Shown piece by piece: positions 1 to 4,718 of a stretch of DNA of 6,731 bases. The notes under the pieces were generated by a model. The model saw only the letters and a program-made list of their open reading frames with translations, did not search any database and was not told the origin of the DNA. The position numbers and the translations under genes were made by a program. Position 1 is the first letter of the stretch, and each line of letters opens with the position of its first letter. This stretch comes from JAJISK01 sp046759865 (GTDB taxonomy: Archaea; Thermoplasmatota; Thermoplasmata; RBG-16-68-12; JAJISG01): NCBI GenBank assembly GCA_046759865.1, contig JBHIDB010000062.1, forward strand, positions 1-6,731, read 5' to 3'.

Positions 1-2
1 AC

Positions 3-260
3 GTCCTCTTCCGCTACAACTTCGACCCCCAGGGCAACTTCTCCTTCGGCGTCGCCGACTACACGGACTTTAAGGGGGTGAAGTACGACCCCGACATCGG
101 CCTCTTCGGGATGGACGTCAGCGTGACCCTTCGGCGGCCCGGCTATCGGGTGGCTCGAAGGCGGATCCGCCGACGGCGGATTCCCCACCGACATCGCACG
201 AAGCCCCAGGAGGCGGTGGACTACGTCAGCGCGCGCTTCCAGGTGGAGGTGAAGGGCTAA
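3..260 (+). CDS. rpl5: Large-subunit ribosomal protein uL5 (L5), C-terminal part, 5' end outside window
   Basis: Only the last 85 residues are visible; the reading frame is open to the left edge. They contain the archaeal uL5 signatures GNFSFG, KYDPDIGLFGMDV and TLRRPGYRVARRR, followed by IPHRHRTKPQEAVDY near the end. uL5 binds 5S rRNA and, with uL18 (encoded further along this operon), forms the 5S RNP of the central protuberance, contacting the P-site tRNA. An in-frame GTG at 78 lies inside conserved sequence and is not a start. The TAA stop is separated by one base from the uS14 start, and the last codons also carry the uS14 ribosome binding site. Identity is clear from the motifs and from the position at the head of uS14-uS8-uL6. 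Bases 1-2 complete the preceding codon. Confidence 0.95.
   Translation, partial: VLFRYNFDPQGNFSFGVADYTDFKGVKYDPDIGLFGMDVSVTLRRPGYRVARRRIRRRRIPHRHRTKPQEAVDYVSARFQVEVKG
245..252 (+). promoter_or_regulatory. Shine-Dalgarno site for uS14
   Basis: GGAGGTGA is an eight-base match to the canonical archaeal Shine-Dalgarno sequence (the complement of the 16S rRNA 3' end). It lies 9 bases before the ATG at 262. It sits inside the last codons of uL5, where it encodes part of Val-Glu-Val-Lys, so it serves both coding and initiation. It is the longest SD match I noticed in the window, and it precedes the smallest gene. Confidence 0.75.
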
Positions 261-261
261 C

Positions 262-411
262 ATGACGGGGCCCCGGAGGACGTTCGGCCGCAAACTGGGC
301 TGCAAGCGCTGCGGCCGGAAGCGCGGCATCGTGCGCCGGTACGGCATCCACCTCTGCCGCCAATGCTTCCGAGAGATGGCATTCGAGCTCGGCTTCCGCA
401 AGTACTCCTAG
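262..411 (+). CDS. rps14: Small-subunit ribosomal protein uS14 (S14), zinc-binding archaeal form
   Basis: A 49-residue protein, MTGPRRTFGRKLGCKRCGRK onward, ending in GFRKYS. Two CxxC pairs, C14/C17 and C32/C35, form the zinc site of the short (C+) uS14 type. The segment IHLCRQCFREMAFELGF is characteristic of archaeal and eukaryotic uS14. The protein is a component of the small-subunit head near the decoding region and binds 16S rRNA. The length is normal for Archaea (about 50-55 residues). The ATG is fixed by a strong Shine-Dalgarno sequence 9 bases upstream and begins 1 base after the uL5 stop. The TAG stop overlaps the first base of the uS8 ribosome binding site. The gene is easily missed because it is so short, but motif and position make it secure. 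Confidence 0.96.
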   Translation: MTGPRRTFGRKLGCKRCGRKRGIVRRYGIHLCRQCFREMAFELGFRKYS

Positions 412-415
412 GTGA
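411..415 (+). promoter_or_regulatory. Shine-Dalgarno site for uS8
   Basis: GGTGA starts on the last base of the uS14 stop codon and lies 4 bases before the ATG at 420. It supports 420 as the uS8 start over an upstream in-frame ATG at 363, which lies within uS14 and would add 19 residues unrelated to uS8. Confidence 0.6.
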
Positions 416-419
416 ACCC

Positions 420-809
420 ATGCGCCACGACCTGCTGAACGACGCCCTCGTGACCATCAAGAACGCCGAGGGGAGCGGCAAGCCTGCCGTCACGCTACGG
501 CCCGCCTCCAGACTGGTGGCCCGCGTGCTCACGGTGATGCAGGAGAACGGCTACGTGGGGGACTTCGCCTTCCACGAGGACGGCCGCGGCGGTGCCTACG
601 AGGTCCGGCTCTCGGGAAACGTGAACGACTGCGGGGTCATCAAGCCGCGATTCGCCGTGAAGCGGACGGACCTCCAGAAGTACGAGTCCCGCTTCCTCCC
701 GGCCCAGGACTTCGGGGTCCTGATTCTGACCACCACCCAAGGGGTCCTCACCCACGCCCAGGCGAAGGAGGCGGGGATCGGGGGCCGCCTGCTGGCGTAC
801 GTCTACTGA
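420..809 (+). CDS. rps8: Small-subunit ribosomal protein uS8 (S8)
   Basis: A 129-residue protein, essentially the usual archaeal length (about 130). It starts MRHDLLNDALVTIKNAEGSG, a typical uS8 N-terminus, and carries LRPASRLVARVLTVMQENGY, NDCGVIKPRF and the conserved C-terminal GIGGRLLAYVY. uS8 binds helix 21 of 16S rRNA and is an early assembly protein of the small-subunit platform. In bacteria it also represses its own operon through an mRNA mimic. I saw no comparable structure here and do not claim that regulation. The gene lies 8 bases after uS14 and 9 before uL6. The ATG at 420 is chosen on family length and the GGTGA just upstream. Confidence 0.97.
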   Translation: MRHDLLNDALVTIKNAEGSGKPAVTLRPASRLVARVLTVMQENGYVGDFAFHEDGRGGAYEVRLSGNVNDCGVIKPRFAVKRTDLQKYESRFLPAQDFGVLILTTTQGVLTHAQAKEAGIGGRLLAYVY

Positions 810-813
810 GGTG
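808..813 (+). promoter_or_regulatory. Shine-Dalgarno site for uL6
   Basis: GAGGTG overlaps the uS8 stop codon and lies 5 bases before the GTG at 819. It supports GTG 819 over the second in-frame GTG at 825. The GTG at 811 is not usable because it meets a stop after three codons. Confidence 0.6.
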
Positions 814-818
814 CGAAG

Positions 819-1361
819 GTGACCGTGACCGGCGTGGTAGAGAAACGGGTCCCGATCCCCGAGGGGGTCGAGGTCGTGATCGAGGGCGGAACCGTCACGG
901 TCCAGAAGGGCGACATTCGCCTCTCGCGATCGTTGACACATCCCCGGGTCCAGCTCCGGCGGAAAGGCGCCGAGGTCTTGGTGGAGAGCGTGCTGCCCCG
1001 CAAGCGGGAGAAGGCCCTCGCGGGGACCTTTGCCTCCCACGTGGGAAACATGGTCCGGGGCGTCACGGACGGGTTCACGTACACGATGCGGGTGGTCTAC
1101 GCCCACTTCCCCGTAAAGGTCTCCGTCCAAGGCGACGCGGTAGTCATCGAGAACTTCCTCGGCGAACGCCATCCTCGTCGAGCGCCGATCCGCGGCCCCA
1201 CCCAGGTGGAGGTCAAGGGGGACACCCTCCTCATCCGCGGACCCGACCTGGAAGCGGTGAGCCAGACGGCCGCCAACGTGGAGCAGGTGACCCGAATCAA
1301 ACGAAAGGACCCGCGGGTGTTCCAGGACGGAATCTACCTCGTGAGCAAGGGGGAGGCGTGA
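819..1361 (+). CDS. rpl6: Large-subunit ribosomal protein uL6 (L6)
   Basis: A 180-residue protein, the normal archaeal length. It has the duplicated uL6 fold. The first half starts MTVTGVVEKRVPIPEGVEV and runs to GTFASHVGNMVRGVTDGF. The second includes VVYAHFPVKVSVQGD, NFLGERHPRRAPI, VSQTAANVEQVT and the C-terminal VFQDGIYLVSKGEA. uL6 sits at the base of the factor-binding (P-stalk) region of the large subunit, near the sarcin-ricin loop. It starts with GTG at 819, supported by a GAGGTG five bases upstream. Its TGA stop is followed directly, with no spacer and in the same reading frame, by the GTG start of eL32. Its final codons supply the eL32 ribosome binding site. Confidence 0.97.
   Translation: MTVTGVVEKRVPIPEGVEVVIEGGTVTVQKGDIRLSRSLTHPRVQLRRKGAEVLVESVLPRKREKALAGTFASHVGNMVRGVTDGFTYTMRVVYAHFPVKVSVQGDAVVIENFLGERHPRRAPIRGPTQVEVKGDTLLIRGPDLEAVSQTAANVEQVTRIKRKDPRVFQDGIYLVSKGEA
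1352..1356 (+). promoter_or_regulatory. Shine-Dalgarno site for eL32
   Basis: GGAGG lies in the last codons of uL6 and ends 5 bases before the GTG at 1362. This good spacing is the main sequence evidence that eL32 translation starts at 1362 and so includes the N-terminal extension. I saw no comparable site before internal codons that could start a shorter, core-only protein. Confidence 0.6.
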
Positions 1362-1994
1362 GTGGGCCCAGACGCGGATCTTCCGACGCGGACGGAGGTC
1401 CGGAAGGCCCGCAAGGCAGAGCTTCAGGCCTGGGCTCGGGAGTTCGGCCTGGACGATGAGGGGTTGGTGGCGGAACTCCGAGAGCGCCTCCTCGCCCACA
1501 TCAAGGCCGAGGAGGAGGCGGAAGAGGAGCTCGAGGAACGCGGAGAAGGGGAGGAGGAGCTGGAGATCTTCGAGGAGGCGGTCTACACGGCCCGGGCCAA
1601 GCCGACGCTCTCCGCGGCGACCCAGGCCTCGCTGGTGCAACGGGCGTCGCGACGGGCCCATCGCCCGGCCTTCCGGCGGCAGGAGTGGTTTCGATACAAG
1701 CGGCTGGGTGTCGCGTGGCGGCGTCCTCGGGGCCACCACTCCAAGCTTCGACGACATCTGGGCTATCGGCCCTCCCTTCCCTCGGCGGGACATCGCGGTC
1801 CTCGGGCGGTCCGGGGCCTTCACCCCTCCGGCTTCCAAGAGGTCCTCGTGCATCGACCGGAGGATTTGGAAGGGATGAACGCGGAGACGCAGGCCGGGCG
1901 GATTGCCCATTCCGTGGGCACCCGGAAACGCGTCGCCATCCAGGAGCGGGCCGACGAGCTCGGCATCCGGATTCTCAACCGGGTGGTCGAGTGA
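1362..1994 (+). CDS. rpl32e: Large-subunit ribosomal protein eL32 (L32e) with N-terminal SAP-like extension
   Basis: A 210-residue protein; plain archaeal eL32 is about 120-135 residues, so roughly 85 residues are extra. Residues about 15-47 (KAELQAWAREFGLDDEGLVA, then ELRERLLAHI) resemble a SAP helix-turn-helix nucleic-acid-binding motif in hydrophobic spacing and the central FGL..EG turn. Residues 50-72 are a Glu-rich linker (15 of 23 Glu). The eL32 core follows from about residue 95: RPAFRRQEWFRYKRLGVAWR, RPRGHHSKLRRHLGYRP, RGLHPSGFQEVLVH, HSVGTRKRVAIQERA and the C-terminal LGIRILNRVVE. eL32 binds 23S rRNA on the large-subunit surface. Haloarchaeal eL32 is known to carry a different N-terminal (helix-hairpin-helix type) extension. 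The role of this one is unknown. The GTG start abuts the uL6 stop; the gene's own stop overlaps eL19 by 4 bases. Confidence 0.95.
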   Translation: MGPDADLPTRTEVRKARKAELQAWAREFGLDDEGLVAELRERLLAHIKAEEEAEEELEERGEGEEELEIFEEAVYTARAKPTLSAATQASLVQRASRRAHRPAFRRQEWFRYKRLGVAWRRPRGHHSKLRRHLGYRPSLPSAGHRGPRAVRGLHPSGFQEVLVHRPEDLEGMNAETQAGRIAHSVGTRKRVAIQERADELGIRILNRVVE

Positions 1995-2449
1995 ACCTCC
2001 GAAACCAGCGCCGCATGGCGGCAGACATCCTGAAGTGCGGGAGCCACCGAGTCTGGATTGACTCCAATCGGATGGAGGAGGTGGCCGATGCCATCACACG
2101 GGACGACGTGCGCGCGGTCATAGGTGCCGGTCTCATCCGGAAGTTGCCCGTGACGGGCCAATCACGCGGGCGAACGCGCTTCATGGCCCGCCAGCGCCGA
2201 AAGGGCCGGCGTCGAGGGCCGGGGCGTCGAAAGGGCGCAAAGGGGGCGCGCGACCCGAAGAAGCGACGGTGGATCCGGACCATTCGGGCGCAGCGGGATG
2301 TCCTCAAGGGGTATCGCGCCGACGGGCGCCTGGCCCCGAAGGACTACCGTCGGTTTTACCTTCGGGCGAAGGGCGGAATGTACCGCAGTCGGAGTCACTT
2401 GGAGCAGCAGCTTCAAACCGAGGGCGTGCTTCGGGAGAAGGGCAGATGA
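1991..2449 (+). CDS. rpl19e: Large-subunit ribosomal protein eL19 (L19e)
   Basis: A 152-residue protein, the usual archaeal length (about 150). It opens with MNLRNQRRMAADILKCGSHR then VWID, the hallmark eL19 N-terminus, and continues with AITRDDVRAVIGAGLIRKLP and SRGRTRFMARQRRKGRRRGP. It ends with a long basic helical part containing GARDPKKRRWIRTIRAQRD and AKGGMYRSRSHLEQQL. eL19 spans several 23S rRNA domains and takes part in an intersubunit bridge. The start is GTG at 1991, whose last two bases are shared with the TGA stop of eL32 (GTGA overlap), preceded by GGGTGG at 1981-1986. The frame is open much further upstream, but only as a shadow of eL32. The 3' end overlaps uL18 by 4 bases. Confidence 0.96.
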   Translation: MNLRNQRRMAADILKCGSHRVWIDSNRMEEVADAITRDDVRAVIGAGLIRKLPVTGQSRGRTRFMARQRRKGRRRGPGRRKGAKGARDPKKRRWIRTIRAQRDVLKGYRADGRLAPKDYRRFYLRAKGGMYRSRSHLEQQLQTEGVLREKGR

Positions 2450-2946
2450 CACGAGGCCCGCGACAGCACGTCCCCTTCCGCCGTCGGAGCCGCGGGCAGA
2501 CCAACTATCGGAAGCGCCTCGCCCTTCTCAGGTCCGAAAAACCGCGCCTCGTCGTTCGGAAGACGCTCTCCGGAACCATCATCCAGTTCGTCCGGTTCCA
2601 CCCGTCGGGAGACGAGGTGTTGGCCTCCGCCACGACCCGGGAACTTCGGAAGTTCGACTGGAAGGGCCACACGGGCAACGTGCCGGCGGCCTATCTGACG
2701 GGCTACCTTGCGGGACGACGGGCCACGGCGGCGAAGGTGAAGGAGGCCGTGCCGGACCTCGGACTCCACCCGCCCACCCGCGGAAGCCGCGTCTTTGCTG
2801 CCCTCCAGGGGGTGCGGGACGCGGGCGTCGTGGTCCCAGGCGACGAGGCAGTCGTCCCCGACGAATCCCGTCGGCGCGGCGAACACCTGCGCGCGGCCCT
2901 CAGCCCGTCGGTGGACGAGGTCAAGGCCAAGCTGGAGGCGACATGA
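2446..2946 (+). CDS. rpl18: Large-subunit ribosomal protein uL18 (L18)
   Basis: A 166-residue protein starting MTRGPRQHVPFRRRSRGQTN then YRKRLALL, the archaeal uL18 N-terminus. Further motifs are KPRLVVRKTLSGTIIQFV, RELRKFDWKGHTGNVPAAYL, TGYLAG and LGLHPPTRGSRVFAALQGV, and the family's RRRGEHLRAAL near the C-terminus. uL18 binds 5S rRNA and with uL5 forms the 5S RNP. The ATG at 2446 overlaps the eL19 stop (ATGA) and has GGAG at 2434-2437, 8 bases upstream. The open frame reaches back to 2269, but that part is a shadow of eL19 and does not resemble uL18. The stop again overlaps the next gene, uS5, by 4 bases. Confidence 0.97.
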   Translation: MTRGPRQHVPFRRRSRGQTNYRKRLALLRSEKPRLVVRKTLSGTIIQFVRFHPSGDEVLASATTRELRKFDWKGHTGNVPAAYLTGYLAGRRATAAKVKEAVPDLGLHPPTRGSRVFAALQGVRDAGVVVPGDEAVVPDESRRRGEHLRAALSPSVDEVKAKLEAT

Positions 2947-3815
2947 GACCCCGCCGCCGCCGACCTGGCCCCCAGAGGAGAAGCCTGTCGGACCGACTCG
3001 ACGAGTGGCTGCCCAAGACGAAGCTGGGAAAGCAGGTCCTCCGAGGCGAAATCACGACCATGGGCCAGGCTCTTCGCTCCGGTCTGCCCCTCCGGGAACA
3101 CGAAGTCGTCGATTTCCTGCTGCCCGAGTTGGACGACGAGGTGTTGGACGTGAACATGGTCCAGCGCATGACGGACTCTGGGCGACGGATCGGCTTCGTG
3201 ATTACCGTCGTCGTAGGCAACAACGACGGCTACGTGGGCGTGGGTCGGCTTCGGGGTCGGGAAGTCGGTCCGGCCATCCGAAAGACCATCGACAGCGCGA
3301 AGCTCAACATGGTCGAGGTGAAACGGGGCTGTGGCTCCTGGGAGTGTGGTTGCTTCACGCCGCACACCCTCCCGTTCAAGGTCGTGGGCCGCAGCGGGTC
3401 CATCGAATTGACGCTGAAGCCCGCCCCTCGCGGGGTAGGCTTGGCCCTCGCCGGGGTCGCGAGGAGCGTGGTCCGCCTCTCGGGCATCCAGGACGCCTGG
3501 GGATTCGCCCGGGGTCACACCAAGACGACCGTGAACTACGCTTTCGCCGCCGCCGATGCCCTGAAGCAGACGATGGAATTCAAGGTCACGCCCGAACAAG
3601 CGGCTCGTCTCCACATCCTCTCCGGCCCCGTCAACCCCTTCGAGATCAACCTCGCGGAGGCGCAGGCGGAGGCCGCGGCGGCCGCAACGGCGGCACTCGT
3701 CGAAGTGTCCGAACCCGCCGAGGGAGAGGCGACGCCGCAGGGCGAACCGGCGAAGGCGGCCCCGGAGGCGCCTCCGAAGGAACCCCCAGAGAAAGAGGGA
3801 GGCGCAGCGAAGTGA
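2943..3815 (+). CDS. rps5: Small-subunit ribosomal protein uS5 (S5) with long Ala/Pro/Glu C-terminal tail
   Basis: A 290-residue protein; archaeal uS5 is commonly about 210-235. After a basic N-terminus come DRLDEWLPKTKLGKQVLRGE (from residue 17) and the S5 double-stranded-RNA-binding-like domain with DDEVLDVNMVQRMTDSGRR (64-82), VVVGNNDGYVGVGRLRGREV (89-108) and GPAIRKTID. The archaeal/eukaryotic KRGCGSWECGC motif at 127-137 has Cys 130, 135 and 137. The C-terminal domain has LKPAPRGVGLALAG and WGFARGHTKTTVN. uS5 lines the mRNA entry tunnel and affects decoding fidelity. Residues 237-290 form a low-complexity Ala, Pro and Glu tail not part of the fold. ATG 2943 overlaps the uL18 stop and has GGAGG at 2934-2938. 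The open frame extends upstream to 2298, but only as an eL19/uL18 shadow. The stop overlaps uL30 (GTGA). Confidence 0.96.
   Translation: MRPRRRRPGPQRRSLSDRLDEWLPKTKLGKQVLRGEITTMGQALRSGLPLREHEVVDFLLPELDDEVLDVNMVQRMTDSGRRIGFVITVVVGNNDGYVGVGRLRGREVGPAIRKTIDSAKLNMVEVKRGCGSWECGCFTPHTLPFKVVGRSGSIELTLKPAPRGVGLALAGVARSVVRLSGIQDAWGFARGHTKTTVNYAFAAADALKQTMEFKVTPEQAARLHILSGPVNPFEINLAEAQAEAAAAATAALVEVSEPAEGEATPQGEPAKAAPEAPPKEPPEKEGGAAK
3798..3802 (+). promoter_or_regulatory. Shine-Dalgarno site for uL30
   Basis: GGAGG inside the last codons of the uS5 tail lies 9 bases before the GTG at 3812. It supports that GTG as the uL30 start, giving a 154-residue protein that matches family length. Confidence 0.5.
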
Positions 3816-4276
3816 GCGTCGCCGCAATCCGGGTGCGGGGAGGCGTTCGCGTGCGTGGAGACATCGCTGACACCCTCCGGATGCTGCGTCTTCACCGCCC
3901 CAACCACTGCGTGGTTCTCCCCCCCCAGGAGACTTACCTGGGCATGCTCCAGAAGGCCAAGGACTACATCACCTGGGGCGAGGTCGATGGCGAGGTGCTT
4001 ACGCAGTTGCTCGCGGCTCGGGGACGCCGGGTCGGAGGGAAACCACTCACGGAGGCCCACGTGAAGGAGATGGGCTACGCGTCCATGCCCGCCCTAGCGG
4101 AGGCCGTCCTCGGAGGGGAGGCCGACCTGCAGCGCCTGGGCGACGTCAAGCCAGTCTTTCGGCTGAGTCCCCCGCGGAAGGGATACGAGGGGGTGAAGCG
4201 TTCCTTCCGGAACGGGGGGGCCCTGGGGGACCGAGGCGCAGCCATCAATGAGCTCCTATTGCGCATGATGGGGTGA
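3812..4276 (+). CDS. rpl30: Large-subunit ribosomal protein uL30 (L30), long archaeal form
   Basis: A 154-residue protein, the length of the archaeal/eukaryotic uL30 (L7) type, much longer than the roughly 60-residue bacterial form. Motifs in order: AAIRVRGGVRVRGDIADTLR, MLRLHRPNHCVVL, MLQKAKDYITWGEVDGE, VGGKPLTEAHVKEMGY, GDVKPVFRLSPPRKGYEGVK and NGGALGDRGAAINELLLRMM. uL30 binds 23S rRNA on the large subunit. The start is GTG 3812, overlapping the uS5 TGA by 4 bases. The frame is open back to 2795, but that stretch is a shadow of uL18 and uS5. An eight-C run at 3919-3926 and a seven-G run at 4214-4220 do not break the frame: conserved sequence continues across both. uL15 follows 4 bases after the stop. 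Confidence 0.96.
   Translation: MSVAAIRVRGGVRVRGDIADTLRMLRLHRPNHCVVLPPQETYLGMLQKAKDYITWGEVDGEVLTQLLAARGRRVGGKPLTEAHVKEMGYASMPALAEAVLGGEADLQRLGDVKPVFRLSPPRKGYEGVKRSFRNGGALGDRGAAINELLLRMMG
4272..4276 (+). promoter_or_regulatory. Shine-Dalgarno site for uL15
   Basis: GGTGA includes the uL30 TGA stop and lies 4 bases before the ATG at 4281. This repeats the arrangement seen at uS8, where the stop codon region of one gene doubles as the ribosome binding site of the next. Confidence 0.5.
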
Positions 4277-4280
4277 GGGG

Positions 4281-4715
4281 ATGGGACGGACGCGGAAGAA
4301 GCGCGGGCAGCGGACTCACGGCCGGGGGCAGAAGGCCGGGCGGGGGAAAGGGAAGCGGGGGGGCCACGGCCAGGCCGGGCTTCTCAAGCACAAGTTCAAG
4401 TGGACGGTGAAGTACAATCCAGGGCACTTTGGGCAATATGGCTTTAAGAGGCATGCTGCTTCCCCGCCCGCCAGAAGGGCGATCAACCTGGAGGCCCTCG
4501 AGCACGCCTTGGATGGGTTCGTCGAACGGGGCGTGGCGGAGAAGGAAGGCAAGGGCTACCGCGTGGACCTGATGGCCGCCGGATACACCAAACTGCTGGG
4601 CCGGGGTTCCGTGAGCGTCCCCCTAACGGTCGTCGTTCCCGCCGCCACGGCGAAGGCCGTGGAGAAGGTGGAGGCGGCGGGAGGGCAGGTGGTCCCTCAA
4701 GAGGAAGAGGAATAG
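4281..4715 (+). CDS. rpl15: Large-subunit ribosomal protein uL15 (L15)
   Basis: A 144-residue protein, normal for archaeal uL15 (about 145-150). The N-terminus is a Gly/Arg/Lys-rich extended arm, THGRGQKAGRGKGKRGGHG, that threads into 23S rRNA. It is followed by KHKFKWTVKYNPGHFGQYGF, then INLEALEHALDGFVERG, a short beta segment with YTKLLGRGSVSVPLTVVVPA, and the final AVEKVEAAGGQVV. The last residues, PQEEEE, form a short acidic tail. uL15 is an assembly protein of the large-subunit core. The gene lies 4 bases after uL30 and 3 bases before secY, in the usual archaeal order uL30-uL15-secY. Its last codons include GAGG at 4707-4710, a plausible ribosome binding site for secY. Confidence 0.96.
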   Translation: MGRTRKKRGQRTHGRGQKAGRGKGKRGGHGQAGLLKHKFKWTVKYNPGHFGQYGFKRHAASPPARRAINLEALEHALDGFVERGVAEKEGKGYRVDLMAAGYTKLLGRGSVSVPLTVVVPAATAKAVEKVEAAGGQVVPQEEEE

Positions 4716-4718
4716 GCC

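Noticed and set aside
363..419. In-frame upstream ATG extending uS8 by 19 residues
   Set aside because: The extension overlaps uS14, does not resemble uS8, and the ATG at 420 has a GGTGA and gives normal family length.
1635..1637. Internal GTG of eL32 (Val92) as the start of a core-only protein
   Set aside because: No good Shine-Dalgarno sequence precedes it, whereas GTG 1362 has GGAGG at proper spacing and the intervening codons form a coherent helical domain and linker.
495..1910. Long open frame of 471 codons on the minus strand opposite uS8, uL6 and eL32
   Set aside because: It lies antisense to three firmly identified genes, is composed of repetitive Arg/Gly/Leu/Pro/His/Asp-rich sequence with no recognisable motif, and is expected from strong GC bias at third codon positions.
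2703..3827. Open frame of 374 codons on the minus strand opposite uL18 and uS5
   Set aside because: It is antisense to identified genes and very Arg-rich with no family motif; a shadow of GC-rich codon use.
3919..4220. Homopolymer runs in uL30 (C8 at 3919-3926, G7 at 4214-4220) as possible frameshift sites or sequencing errors
   Set aside because: Conserved uL30 motifs continue in the same frame on both sides of each run.
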